A DNA stretch of 32,836 nucleotides, taken from assembly GCA_020846695.1 (NCBI GenBank), contig JADLDM010000009.1, positions 1 to 32,836 on the forward strand, in the 5' to 3' direction. The number at the start of each line of letters is the position of its first letter. Position 1 is the first letter of the stretch. Origin of the DNA: a bacterium. GTDB lineage: Bacteria; Electryoneota; RPQS01. The notes beneath the pieces were generated by a model. The model saw only the letters and a program-made list of their open reading frames with translations. It ran no database searches and was not told the origin of the DNA. The translations under genes were made by a program, and so were the position numbers. This document shows, in pieces, positions 1-9,251 of the stretch.

Positions 1-32
1 ACTACACGACGAGCTAATCCACAAATCACAGG

Positions 33-668
33 ATGAACAAAATGAGTTCCACGAAGCGATTGCTTATCACTGTTTCTCTTGCACTTTGCGCTATCGCAGG
101 CGCACTGCTTATGCCTCATAATCTCTCCGCCGCCGCGCTCGAAATCGGCGCGACCGCTCCGGCATTCTCTTTGCCCAATGTGGATGACAAGTCCGTCTCC
201 CTCTCCGACTTCGCAGGCAAAAAGGGAGTGTGCGTGGTCTTCACCTGCAACCACTGCCCCTACGCCAAAGCCTACGAAGACCGCCTGATCGCCCTCGGCA
301 ATGAGTTCCAGTCGCAGGGCATTCAGTTCGTGCTCATTAGCCCGAACGATCCCAAGCTCAAGCCCGAAGACGGCGCCGCCGAAATGAAGAAGCGCGCCGC
401 CGACAAGAGCTATCCCTTCCCCTATCTGCTTAACGAAGATGGCTCCGTCGCAAAAGCTTACGGCGCCGCGCGCACGCCCGAAGCCTTTCTGCTCGACAGC
501 GAAATGAAAGTCGTTTACACCGGACGCATTGACGACAACACGGAAGTCAAAGACGTCAAGGTGCACGACCTGCAAAACGCTCTGACCAAACTTGTTGCCG
601 GTGAAGGCGCTTCGATTGATCCGAAAGTCACTAAAGCCTTCGGATGCACAATCAAGTTCAGGCAATAG
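33..668 (+). CDS. thioredoxin-like/AhpC-TSA family secreted protein
   Basis: Signal peptide followed by a redoxin fold with the 'VVFTCNHCPYAKAYEDRL' CxxC active site; full ORF with stop. Confidence 0.88.
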   Translation: MNKMSSTKRLLITVSLALCAIAGALLMPHNLSAAALEIGATAPAFSLPNVDDKSVSLSDFAGKKGVCVVFTCNHCPYAKAYEDRLIALGNEFQSQGIQFVLISPNDPKLKPEDGAAEMKKRAADKSYPFPYLLNEDGSVAKAYGAARTPEAFLLDSEMKVVYTGRIDDNTEVKDVKVHDLQNALTKLVAGEGASIDPKVTKAFGCTIKFRQ

Positions 669-673
669 TCCGT

Positions 674-1429
674 TTGAAAAGCTGCTTACTAATTCTGTTC
701 GTCACGACATCTTCATTCGCAGGTTCGTGGACGATTGGAAATTCCGGCGCACCGGGAACGGGGCGTTGCGCGTCAAGCTGTCACGGAGTCGGAACCGGAA
801 CAGTTGTCGTTAGCGGATTTCCGGATGTCTATCAGCCCGACAGTCTGTACTTGATACAGATTTCCGCAAGCGGGGAGCCGCTCAAGAATTTCAACGCGTC
901 TTGCAGATCGGGCGAGAGCGTGAATCCCGCCGGCGTTCTCTTGGGATCGAGCACCACAACGATTTACTCTGTTCCCGACGAAATCAACGGAGTACAAGCC
1001 AACGCACTCGATCTGAATTCCGCAGAGTTCTATTGGCTCGCGCCTTCGGCAGGAATAGGTCAGGCGCGATTGTATGTCGGTGCGCATCAGGGCGGTTTCA
1101 CCGGAGCGAACAGCAATATCGCCCTGATTTCAGAAGAGGCGCTCGCAACATCTGAGCGTCCTTTGCTTCCCTCTGAAGTTTCACTTTCAGTGTGGCCGAA
1201 TCCCTTCAACTCATCGGCGAGCATTTCTTTCGAGGTGAACACTCCTCGCGAAGCAGACGTTGCAGTGTACGACGTGCAGGGCAGATTGGTCAAGACTCTT
1301 TTTAGCGGCATCGCGCAAAGTGGAACCAACACACTCGCGTGGCATCCGCAAACAGCATCAGGTCTCTATTTTGTCACAATAGTTTCCGAAGGAAAGCAAA
1401 TCACACAGAAGGCGCTCTTCGCCAAGTAG
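674..1429 (+). CDS. secreted choice-of-anchor-V/Reeler-like protein with T9SS-type C-terminal sorting domain
   Basis: TTG start at 674 gives signal peptide MKSCLLILFVTTSSFAG. Contains 'NSGAPGTGRCASSCHG' and C-terminal 'VWPNPFNSSASISFEV...SGLYFVTIVSEGKQITQKALFAK'. The track's 644 start overlaps the previous gene and has no signal peptide directly at its N-terminus. Confidence 0.75.
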   Translation: MKSCLLILFVTTSSFAGSWTIGNSGAPGTGRCASSCHGVGTGTVVVSGFPDVYQPDSLYLIQISASGEPLKNFNASCRSGESVNPAGVLLGSSTTTIYSVPDEINGVQANALDLNSAEFYWLAPSAGIGQARLYVGAHQGGFTGANSNIALISEEALATSERPLLPSEVSLSVWPNPFNSSASISFEVNTPREADVAVYDVQGRLVKTLFSGIAQSGTNTLAWHPQTASGLYFVTIVSEGKQITQKALFAK

Positions 1430-1548
1430 AATTGTTCTTGTCCCGGTAGATCACGGGACTCGCAGCACATGACCCGCGCCCCCAATGGGGCTCCGCTTCA
1501 GAGATACTGTTCGAGAAAATCATAAAGGTGATCAACCGGGAGACTGCC

Positions 1549-2721
1549 ATGAAGAAACTTGGGCTGCTACTTGTCTTGCTCTTTGTAACAAACTGCTTTG
1601 CCACTATCCACACCGTCAATCTGAGCGGCCTATCGTTCAGTCCGGCGAATGTCACGGTTACGCAAGGCGACACCGTGCGCTGGGTGAAGACCGGCGGATT
1701 TCACAACGTCGCGCATTCGGCAACTCCTCCGCTCTTCCGCAGCGGCGAGCCCACGAGTGCGGCCTTTACTTACGACTTCGCATTCGCCTCGCCCATGAGT
1801 GGAATTTACAACTACGAGTGTGAAGTCCACGCCGGCAGCGGAATGGTCGGAACCGTCACCGTAAATGCGGCAGGCAACCCGCCCGGAGAACCCACCAATG
1901 TGTCTCCACCCGATAGCGCCGATGGTCTCCCGACCAGCGTGACGCTACAGTGGAACCCCGCCGAAGGAGCCGTTACTTACACCGTATTCCTCGGAAGAGT
2001 CTCTCCTCCTTCCATAATGGCAGTGCCGCTTATTACTGAAACAAGTTACGAGTTCACCCCTCTTGCAAGCGGGAATGATTACTATTGGCACGTCGAAGCG
2101 GTGAATGAATTCGGCGCTACTCCGGGTGAAACCTGGCATTTCTCAACCGCGATGCCCATGCCGGAACAGGCGAGCAACCCCTTTCCCGCTCACAATGCGA
2201 CCAACGTTCCGCTCAATACGTTTCTCGGTTGGGATGCCGCGAATTTCGCAGAGAGCTACGAAGTCTTCTTAGGAACAACTGAGCCGCTTGCGAGCATCGG
2301 CACAACCTCAGAGACAACCATCACTCCACCTTCCGCGCTTTCTTTTAACTCAACCTATCTTTGGCGCGTGGATGCGAGCAACGAAAGCGGGACGACGACC
2401 GGATCAACTTGGACATTCTCCACTCCGCTGGATGCCGCCGCGCATGAGTTCGTCGTGCGCGACTTCCGCGTTTCCGCACCCTATCCCAATCCCTTCAACA
2501 GTACAGTCAGCATCGCATTGGAACTCCCGCAGACTGCGCAAACTCGCGTCGAGATTTTCGATCTGTCGGGCAGATTAGTGACGACGCTGTTGGACGGATC
2601 GCTTTCGGCAGGCACACATGACCTTCAATGGAATGCGAAAGGACAATCCGCAGGACTTTACTTCTTCAGAGTGAGTATGGGCAATGCGATGTTATCACGT
2701 AAGTTGATCTATCTGCCGTGA
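1549..2721 (+). CDS. plastocyanin-like copper-binding protein with FnIII-like repeats and T9SS-type sorting domain
   Basis: MKKLGLLLVLLFVTNCFA signal peptide; 'SPANVTVTQGDTVRWVKTGGFHNV...YNYECEVHAGSGMVGTVTV' gives His/Cys/His/Met ligands; two FnIII-like units; 'PYPNPFNSTVSI...AGLYFFRVSMGNAMLSRKLIYLP'. Confidence 0.88.
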   Translation: MKKLGLLLVLLFVTNCFATIHTVNLSGLSFSPANVTVTQGDTVRWVKTGGFHNVAHSATPPLFRSGEPTSAAFTYDFAFASPMSGIYNYECEVHAGSGMVGTVTVNAAGNPPGEPTNVSPPDSADGLPTSVTLQWNPAEGAVTYTVFLGRVSPPSIMAVPLITETSYEFTPLASGNDYYWHVEAVNEFGATPGETWHFSTAMPMPEQASNPFPAHNATNVPLNTFLGWDAANFAESYEVFLGTTEPLASIGTTSETTITPPSALSFNSTYLWRVDASNESGTTTGSTWTFSTPLDAAAHEFVVRDFRVSAPYPNPFNSTVSIALELPQTAQTRVEIFDLSGRLVTTLLDGSLSAGTHDLQWNAKGQSAGLYFFRVSMGNAMLSRKLIYLP

Positions 2722-2726
2722 AGAAA

Positions 2727-2746
2727 GCGCGACCAGGAGGTCGCGC
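2727..2746. terminator. intergenic hairpin between convergent genes
   Basis: GCGCGACC-agga-GGTCGCGC, perfect 8-bp stem. Confidence 0.5.
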
Positions 2747-2756
2747 ATAGAAAACT

Positions 2757-2792
2757 TGTGAAGAGGGCCGATGAATATCCGCCCTCTTCACA
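2757..2792. terminator. strong hairpin, putative bidirectional terminator
   Basis: TGTGAAGAGGGC-N12-GCCCTCTTCACA, perfect 12-bp stem, overlapping the aldehyde dehydrogenase stop codon in a convergent gap. Confidence 0.6.
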
Positions 2793-4233
2793 TCTGTAAC
2801 TCGGAGGATTTTACCACCAACATCTTTTCAATCTGCATGTCGCGAATCGAATAGGGAATTCCGCCCACGCCGTGCCCAGAGAGTCTCAATCCCGCAAAGG
2901 GCATCCAATCCACGCGAAAAGCCGTGTGCTCATTCACCATCACAGCCGATGCGTTCAAACGTGAATAGCAGCGCATCGCAGTGTCCAAGTCGCGCGTGTA
3001 CACCGCCGCCTGAAATGCAAAGGGAAGTGAGTTCGCGCGTGTAATCGCGTCATCCAAATCAGAGTAGGAATATACGCACACCACCGGCCCAAAAATCTCC
3101 TGCGTCGAAACCTTTGAATCTTCGCGCGGATTCCACAAGACCGTGGGAGGATAGCAGGTTTCGGAAATCGGCTCGCCGCCCGACATCAACACCGCATCCT
3201 CCGCAACCGCTTCCTTCACCCACATGTGAACCCGCGTCGTCTCTTGAGGACGAATCAGCGGGCCCACTTCTGTTTCCGCAAGCGTCGGATCACCCACCTT
3301 CATCTTCCTTCCTGCTTCCGCCAACGCCTGCGCAAATTCAAAGGCAATGCTTTCGTGCGCGTAAATTCGCTGCACGGATACACACACCTGTCCCGCATGA
3401 TAAAACGCGCCTTTTGCAAGCGGCGCAACGGCAGCTTTCCAATCAGCATCCTCAGCAACAATCACCGGAGCCACTCCGCCGTGTTCCAGCGCACATCTTG
3501 CTCCGGGCGCAAGTTTGCTCCTGAGCATCCACCCCACGCGCGCGCTGCCAATAAATGTCAAAAAGGCAACTCGCGGATCCGTCGCAAGAGATTCCGCAAT
3601 CGTCAAATCGCGCGTGATACATGCCTGACACCATTCTTCGGGTAATCCGGCCTCCCGCAACAAGCTCACGAAGCGAAAACAGGAGAGCGGCGTGTCGTCC
3701 GCAGGCTTGACAATCACCGGACAACCCGCCGCAATCGCGGGAGCAGCCTGATGCGCAATCAAATTGAAAGGATGATTGAAGGCGCTAATCGCCACAACCA
3801 CTCCAATCGGTTCCCGCCTCGTCACCGCAAGTTTACCGCTTGAGGACGCATTCAGGTTCATCGGAATCTCGCGCCCGCCATCCGTCCTCAAAGTCTCCAC
3901 GCAAATACGCACACTATCCGCCGCACGCGCGATCTCCACACGCGAGTCCACCAAAGGCTTCCCCCCCTCACGCGCCGCTTCGAGTGCAAGCTCCTCTGCC
4001 CGCTCCAAAATCAGTCCCCGAAACTTCTCAAGTATCTCAATTCGCCGCGAAATCGGCAGCCAGCCCGAGCGATTCTGATACAGCGCGTCCGCCGTCTTGA
4101 GCGCCCGCTCAATCGCCTCCGCTCCGGCGGTGTCCACCGTCGCAATGGCGCTGCGGTCATAAGGCGCAAGAACTTCCGTCGTTCCAGCAGGCTTGGCGCC
4201 CGGTATCATCAAGGGATAATGGGAATTTGACAT
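2788..4233 (-). CDS. aldehyde dehydrogenase family protein
   Basis: 'AISAFNHPFNLIAHQAAPAIAAGCPVIVKPADDTPLS', 'FIGSARVGW', 'EHGGVAPV', catalytic 'GQVCVSVQR', 'EIFGPVVCV'. Start set at MSNSHYPLMIPG (ATG 4233) after GGAGTGAGC; the track's upstream extension is probably non-coding. Confidence 0.92.
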   Translation of the reverse strand: MSNSHYPLMIPGAKPAGTTEVLAPYDRSAIATVDTAGAEAIERALKTADALYQNRSGWLPISRRIEILEKFRGLILERAEELALEAAREGGKPLVDSRVEIARAADSVRICVETLRTDGGREIPMNLNASSSGKLAVTRREPIGVVVAISAFNHPFNLIAHQAAPAIAAGCPVIVKPADDTPLSCFRFVSLLREAGLPEEWCQACITRDLTIAESLATDPRVAFLTFIGSARVGWMLRSKLAPGARCALEHGGVAPVIVAEDADWKAAVAPLAKGAFYHAGQVCVSVQRIYAHESIAFEFAQALAEAGRKMKVGDPTLAETEVGPLIRPQETTRVHMWVKEAVAEDAVLMSGGEPISETCYPPTVLWNPREDSKVSTQEIFGPVVCVYSYSDLDDAITRANSLPFAFQAAVYTRDLDTAMRCYSRLNASAVMVNEHTAFRVDWMPFAGLRLSGHGVGGIPYSIRDMQIEKMLVVKSSELQM

Positions 4234-4359
4234 GCTCACTCCTTTCATTCCCCGCAAATTAGATATTTTCGAGCGAAATCGCAACGAAGCCGAGCAGGGA
4301 CTTGTTTTCCGCAGGGAATTGCGTAAATTAGGACAAACTGAGAGTCCAAACCGACCCCC

Positions 4360-6336
4360 ATGAGCCCCGGCATTCCGATGTTTTATGATCTCGCGATCAT
4401 CCTGAGCTGCGCGCTCCCCGTGCTGTTCTTGTCGCGTCGTATCGGCCTGCCGCCCGTCGCGAGTTTCATCCTGACCGGAATGCTCATCGGCCCCTACGGT
4501 CTCGGACTCATCGAAAGTATTGACCACGTCGAAGCCGCCGCCGAAATCGGCGTCGTGCTCCTGCTATTCATCGTCGGTTTGGAACTCTCACTGTCAAGTC
4601 TGCGCGCAACTCCGTGGAGAGTCTATTCCGCCGCGGTCGGTCAGGTTGTGCTTACCGCGTTTCTTGCGTTCGCCGCAGCAAACTCCGTCGGGCTTTCCGT
4701 CGCCGCCTCCACAGTCGCGGGATTTGTCGTGGCAATTTCTTCCTCCGCAATCGTGCTCAAGGGCCTCGCTGACAAGGGAGAACTGCAAACGCCCTTGGGC
4801 CGCATGGTCGTCACCATCTGCATCGTGCAGGACCTCGCGATTGTTCCGATGATGTTGGCTGTCGGGCTGCTCTCCGGCGGCGATCTTTCCGGGCAAATTG
4901 TTGCCTCGAAATCCCTTCTCGTGTTCGCTTGGGCTGCGTCGCTCTTCATCTTCGCCAAGTGGATTCTGCCTGTCCTGATGCGCTGTCTGGTCAAAATTCA
5001 GGTCAGCGAAGCGATCTTCCTCTTCTCAATTCTGCTTCTGCTTGCCGTCGGAGCGCTCACTTCCGTCGCAGGTCTTTCGGTCGCGCTCGGAGCTTTCGCC
5101 GCTGGAATCATGCTCTCCGAAAATGAATTCAGCGCGCACATCTACTCGCAGATACTGCCTTTCAGCTCGCTGTTCTCAAGTTTGTTCTTTGTTTCCATCG
5201 GCATGTTGCTCGATTTGCAATTTGTTGCGATGAATCTTGAAACTGTGCTCGCCGTCGCACTCGGACTGTTCTTGCTGAAGCTGATCGTGGTTGTCGGAGT
5301 GGGTTCGAGCTTGGGTTTGTCGTGGCGCGAGAGATTGCAGGGAGGCGCCTATCTTGCGCAAATTGGAGAATTCTCCTTCCTCCTAATCAGCGCGGCTGTT
5401 GCAGGCGGATTGCTTACCGCTCGCGAATTCCAACACCTGATCGCCGCATCGAGTTTGACGCTTGCACTCACTCCCATCGTGATGCAGTATGCTCCGCAGG
5501 TTGCCTATCGCGCGCACCGTAAATTGACCGGTGTGGATGAAGATGCGATGCCCGAGATGCCGCAAGCACATCGCCCGAAGCCCGCCGTGCTGATCGTCGG
5601 TTTCGGTCTGAATGGTCATAACGTCGCGCGCGTGCTGCGCGAAGCAAGTCTGTATTACGAGATCATCGAGTTCAATCCGCAGACCGTGCGTGAAGCGCGC
5701 CAAGCAGGCGAATTGATTCACTACGGCGACGCCGCGCAATCGGAGCTTATCAAGCATCTTCGCGTGGAAGAATTCGACAGCGCAGTGATCGCGATTTCCG
5801 ATCCCGCGGCAACCCGAAAAACAGTCGTCGCCATCCGAAAGCTCGCTCCTCAAACACATCTGATTGTCCGCACAAAATACGTCGCCGAAGTCACGCAGCT
5901 TGAAAGATTGGGCGCAAGCCTCGTGGTGCCCGAAGAATTTGAAACGTCGCTTAGAATCTTCTCCGAATTGCTCGCGCACTACCATCTCCCGCCGCACATC
6001 ATCGCCGCACAGGTTGCAGCAGTGCGTGAGGAAAGTTACGGAGCGCTGCGCGCTGCAATGCCCTCGATCAGCGGCGAACGTCTCGCCCGACTTCTGATGC
6101 AGCGATTGGTTGAGGCGGTGCCAATTTCAGAGGAAAGCAAAGCGCGCGCAAAATCGCTGCGCGCGCTCGGATTCTCAAGTCATGATCGCTGCAAAATCGT
6201 CGCGGTTCTCAGGAACGGCGCGCCGCTCGAGGGCGATCTACTCGATACGACTCTCGAAGTGATGGACCTCGTCGTGCTCTACGGCGATCACGCGGCTCTG
6301 AACGAAGGAGTCCGGCGCGTGTCCGAACAAGTGTGA
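4360..6336 (+). CDS. KefB/KefC-type monovalent cation:proton antiporter with TrkA-N/TrkA-C domains
   Basis: About 12 TM N-terminal Na+/H+ exchanger region ('GLELSLSSL', 'AISSSAIVLKGL', 'GAFAAGIMLSE'), then Rossmann 'VLIVGFGLNGHNVARVL' and a C-terminal TrkA-C-like region. Start could also be ATG 4378. Confidence 0.92.
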   Translation: MSPGIPMFYDLAIILSCALPVLFLSRRIGLPPVASFILTGMLIGPYGLGLIESIDHVEAAAEIGVVLLLFIVGLELSLSSLRATPWRVYSAAVGQVVLTAFLAFAAANSVGLSVAASTVAGFVVAISSSAIVLKGLADKGELQTPLGRMVVTICIVQDLAIVPMMLAVGLLSGGDLSGQIVASKSLLVFAWAASLFIFAKWILPVLMRCLVKIQVSEAIFLFSILLLLAVGALTSVAGLSVALGAFAAGIMLSENEFSAHIYSQILPFSSLFSSLFFVSIGMLLDLQFVAMNLETVLAVALGLFLLKLIVVVGVGSSLGLSWRERLQGGAYLAQIGEFSFLLISAAVAGGLLTAREFQHLIAASSLTLALTPIVMQYAPQVAYRAHRKLTGVDEDAMPEMPQAHRPKPAVLIVGFGLNGHNVARVLREASLYYEIIEFNPQTVREARQAGELIHYGDAAQSELIKHLRVEEFDSAVIAISDPAATRKTVVAIRKLAPQTHLIVRTKYVAEVTQLERLGASLVVPEEFETSLRIFSELLAHYHLPPHIIAAQVAAVREESYGALRAAMPSISGERLARLLMQRLVEAVPISEESKARAKSLRALGFSSHDRCKIVAVLRNGAPLEGDLLDTTLEVMDLVVLYGDHAALNEGVRRVSEQV

Positions 6337-6419
6337 CGGAATTTCGCCGAGTCGGGTTAAGCGCTCCGATCACTTACGCCTGCATCACTCTATCGCGCGC
6401 AACCCGACCGAAACCTAAA

Positions 6420-6722
6420 TCATTCGCGGACACGCGGCTCCTCGCCGGACCCGGGTTTCTCCTTCTTGCGAAAGAAGATCGCACCAAGCTTTTCGCCGCT
6501 TTCCTTGAATCTCTGCAGGTAGTGCCGCGCCCACGCATACTCGGTCGCGAGAATTGCCCATCCAATCGGAATCACGATGAACGCCGGACCGGGCAGCACA
6601 ATCAAAGCAATGCCGACCAGCAGCACCGTGAAGCCGATGATCGTGCGCACGAGTTTCAGCGCGCGCGGATATTGCTGCAAGCGCGAGCCGTTCTTCTGCT
6701 TGGGTTCCTGCGAGACTTCCAT
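6420..6722 (-). CDS. PGPGW-family small transmembrane protein
   Basis: 'TVLLVGIALIVLPGPAFIVIPIGWAILATEYAWARHYL'; start set at MEVSQEPKQK (ATG 6722). Confidence 0.8.
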   Translation of the reverse strand: MEVSQEPKQKNGSRLQQYPRALKLVRTIIGFTVLLVGIALIVLPGPAFIVIPIGWAILATEYAWARHYLQRFKESGEKLGAIFFRKKEKPGSGEEPRVRE

Positions 6723-6815
6723 ACTCGAATATAGCCAATTCCACAACTCGTTTCAATAGTTCCCCCCTTGCCGCAAAAATTGCTCACACCTCCCGCGCCG
6801 GATTGCGCTCGCGTC

Positions 6816-7691
6816 ATGATGATTGCCAAGCGAAGCTGCCGGCTGTTGCTCCCTTCAGGCGAGCAGGTGGAAGCCGTGCTGCGCGGAAAGCTGTTTGAGG
6901 AGGGGGATGGAGTGAACGTCGGAGATTGGGTTGAAGCATCACTCAATCAAAACCAGTGGACTACGGACAGTGTTCTGCCGCGCGCCAACGCATTCTTGAG
7001 GCAGGGACTGCGCAAAGAGAAGCAAGTGATGTTTGTCAATGTGGATCGCGTGGTCATTGTTGCATCGCTTGCCCAGCCGAAGACCAAAACCGCTTCGATT
7101 GATCGCTTTCTGGTCGCCGCGATGTTCGGCAGCATTCCGCCGCTGCTCATTCTTACCAAAACGGATTTGGATTCGGAAAACGAGAGACTCAATGAAATTC
7201 TCAGTCTCTGCGAAGGTCTGTCGCTAAAGATTCTGCCTGTGTCGAACTTCTCCGGCGAAGGCGTCGAGGAGTTGCGCGAAGTCCTTTCAACGGGAGTCTC
7301 TGCCATCATCGGCAATTCGGGAGTCGGCAAGAGTTCACTTCTGAATTCTCTGATGCCTGAATTGGAGCTGCGCGTGCGCGAAGTCAGCGCGTGGTCGGGA
7401 AAGGGCACACACACCACAACGGCCGCGCTGTACATTCCCCTTTTCAATCATGCGGCGGTGATTGACACACCCGGCATGAAGAGCTTTGTGCCCTATGGCA
7501 TCACGAAGCAAAATCTCATTTCACTCTTTCCCGAGATCGCCGAGTTTGCAGCGGATTGCCGCTTCAGAAATTGTCGCCACATTGCCGAACCCGATTGCGC
7601 CGTGCTCGATGCACTTGACGAAGGAAAGATCGCGCAATCGAGATTCAAATCCTACCGGAGACTCCTCGACGAAGTCGAAGAAGAATACTGA
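6816..7691 (+). CDS. rsgA: ribosome small-subunit-dependent GTPase RsgA
   Basis: OB-fold N-terminus, circularly permuted GTPase motifs 'LTKTDLD', 'GNSGVGKSSLLNSL', 'DTPGMKSF', and C-terminal Zn motif 'CRFRNCRHIAEPDCAV'. Confidence 0.93.
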   Translation: MMIAKRSCRLLLPSGEQVEAVLRGKLFEEGDGVNVGDWVEASLNQNQWTTDSVLPRANAFLRQGLRKEKQVMFVNVDRVVIVASLAQPKTKTASIDRFLVAAMFGSIPPLLILTKTDLDSENERLNEILSLCEGLSLKILPVSNFSGEGVEELREVLSTGVSAIIGNSGVGKSSLLNSLMPELELRVREVSAWSGKGTHTTTAALYIPLFNHAAVIDTPGMKSFVPYGITKQNLISLFPEIAEFAADCRFRNCRHIAEPDCAVLDALDEGKIAQSRFKSYRRLLDEVEEEY

Positions 7692-7715
7692 AGAAGTGCC
7701 TGAAGCCGGATGTCA

Positions 7716-7739
7716 AAAGGGCGGCACGCGTGCCGCCCT
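7716..7739. terminator. 24-bp perfect palindrome in a convergent gap
   Basis: AAGGGCGGCACG|CGTGCCGCCCTT between the rsgA and CBS-enzyme 3' ends. Confidence 0.55.
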
Positions 7740-7751
7740 TCGTCCAACTGT

Positions 7752-7794
7752 GTAGCGGCTGCCCCTGCATGTCCTCGTAAGGATGGCTGCCGAT
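7752..7794. repeat. interspersed intergenic repeat (ATCGGCAGCCA...CAGCCGCTAC) with internal 16-nt insert
   Basis: Reverse complement ATCGGCAGCCA-TCCTTACGAGGACATG-CAGGGGCAGCCGCTAC matches 29905-29932 (ATCGGCAGCCA-CAGGGGACAGCCGCTAC) without the insert. Confidence 0.75.
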
Positions 7795-7812
7795 AACTCC
7801 GCGCGCGGGGTG

Positions 7813-9222
7813 TCAGTGTTTCCCGTTCGGATTTCCGCGATGAAGCAGGAACTCGATTAAGTCAATCTTGGTGATAATGTCGCTCGGAATTTCGTTTCTG
7901 AGAACCATCACCGCTTCGTTCTGCTGGCTTGTAAAGATGTGTGAGACCGTATCGAGAGACGCTTCCTCCTCGACAAATGGAAAATCGCTCTGAATGATCG
8001 GCTCAATCTGCGAATGCGCCGTGCCGATTCCCGACAGCATGAACTTCAGAAGATCCGTCTCGTGAATCAATCCCAGAACGCGATCGTTCTCCACAACCGG
8101 CATCTGCGAAATCCCGTTCTCCTTCATGCGCAGAATCACGTCGCCGACCTTCTCCGCGCGTTTCGCGGCAATCAGTTTGTGCGGCGCGCGCGAATGCAGA
8201 AGTTCCTTGACGCTGCCAAGATGTGAACTCTCTTCAAGCAGCGCGTTGTCGCGCATCCATTCATCGCTGAACATCTTTGACAGGTAGCGGCTCCCTGAAT
8301 CCGGCAGCATCACCACCACCACACTCCCCTTCGGAACGCGACGCGCAACTTCCGCAGCTCCAAACACCGCAGTTCCCGACGAACCTCCCGCGTAGATTCC
8401 TTCTTCTCGCGCAAGACGACGACCCATCATGAACGAATCCTTATCCGCAACCTGAATCATGTCGTCCACCAGCGAAAAATCTATGTTGCCGACTAACTGA
8501 TCCTGCCCGATGCCTTCAACCTTGTAAGCATACATCTCGCCGAAGTCGCCGGTCTTCCAGTAGTTCGTCAGCATCGAACCGTACGTATCAATCCCCACAC
8601 ACTTAACCTTCGGATTTTGTTCCTTCAGATATTTCGCGATTCCCGAAAACGTGCCGCCTGTTCCCAAGCCCGCCACAAAATAGTCAATCTTCCCTTCCGT
8701 CTGTTCCCAGAGTTCCGGCCCCGTAATTTTGTAGTGCGCTTCCGAGTTAATCGGATTGTGGTATTGATTGACGTAGTAGCTTCCGGGAGTTTCTTTGTGA
8801 ATGCGCTTCGCGGTTTCGTAGTAGCTCAAGGGAGAATCCGCTTCCACATTCGCCGGACAGACAACGACTTTCGCCCCGTAAACTTTCAGTCCGTCCACCT
8901 TCTCCTTGCTCATCTTGTCCGAGATCGTGAACACACAGCGATATCCTTTCACCGCCGCAACCAATCCCATCGCTGCGCCTGTGTTGCCGCTCGTGTTCTC
9001 GACAATCGTACCGCCGGGTTTCAATTCGCCCGAAGCCGCCGCTTTGTCGAGCATATAACTCGCCATGCGATCTTTCACCGATCCTGAAGGATTCAAGTAT
9101 TCGCACTTCGCCCAGATTTCTCCGGGCAAATCCCTGCCGATCTTGGACAACCTCACCAGCGGCGTATTCCCCACCGCGTCAGTAATCCTATCTAAACGAT
9201 TGTGTGTCTTTGATGAATGCAT
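7813..9222 (-). CDS. PLP-dependent cystathionine beta-synthase/cysteine synthase with C-terminal CBS-domain pair
   Basis: 'GNTPLVRLSKI', 'NPSGSVKDRMA', 'ENTSGNTGAAMG', 'GLGTGGTFSGIAKYLKE', 'GGSSGTAV', then two CBS domains ('MKENGISQMPVVENDRVLGLIHETDLL'). Confidence 0.9.
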   Translation of the reverse strand: MHSSKTHNRLDRITDAVGNTPLVRLSKIGRDLPGEIWAKCEYLNPSGSVKDRMASYMLDKAAASGELKPGGTIVENTSGNTGAAMGLVAAVKGYRCVFTISDKMSKEKVDGLKVYGAKVVVCPANVEADSPLSYYETAKRIHKETPGSYYVNQYHNPINSEAHYKITGPELWEQTEGKIDYFVAGLGTGGTFSGIAKYLKEQNPKVKCVGIDTYGSMLTNYWKTGDFGEMYAYKVEGIGQDQLVGNIDFSLVDDMIQVADKDSFMMGRRLAREEGIYAGGSSGTAVFGAAEVARRVPKGSVVVVMLPDSGSRYLSKMFSDEWMRDNALLEESSHLGSVKELLHSRAPHKLIAAKRAEKVGDVILRMKENGISQMPVVENDRVLGLIHETDLLKFMLSGIGTAHSQIEPIIQSDFPFVEEEASLDTVSHIFTSQQNEAVMVLRNEIPSDIITKIDLIEFLLHRGNPNGKH

Positions 9223-9251
9223 GTGTCACTAATAATTTTGATATGAAATTT

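Noticed and set aside
1437-1500. GTCCCG-N8-CGGGAC hairpin upstream of the copper-protein gene as a riboswitch
   Set aside because: Only a 6-bp stem with no recognisable riboswitch consensus; could be a simple terminator.
4234-4527. N-terminal extension of the aldehyde dehydrogenase ORF
   Set aside because: Overlaps the divergent kef gene 5' end, low-complexity sequence; a good RBS and ATG sit at 4233.
5383-5997. 204-aa antisense ORF within the kef gene (and similar antisense ORFs in dapL, nfo, the CBS enzyme and the T9SS genes)
   Set aside because: Typical shadow ORFs opposite strongly supported coding genes; no recognisable domain.
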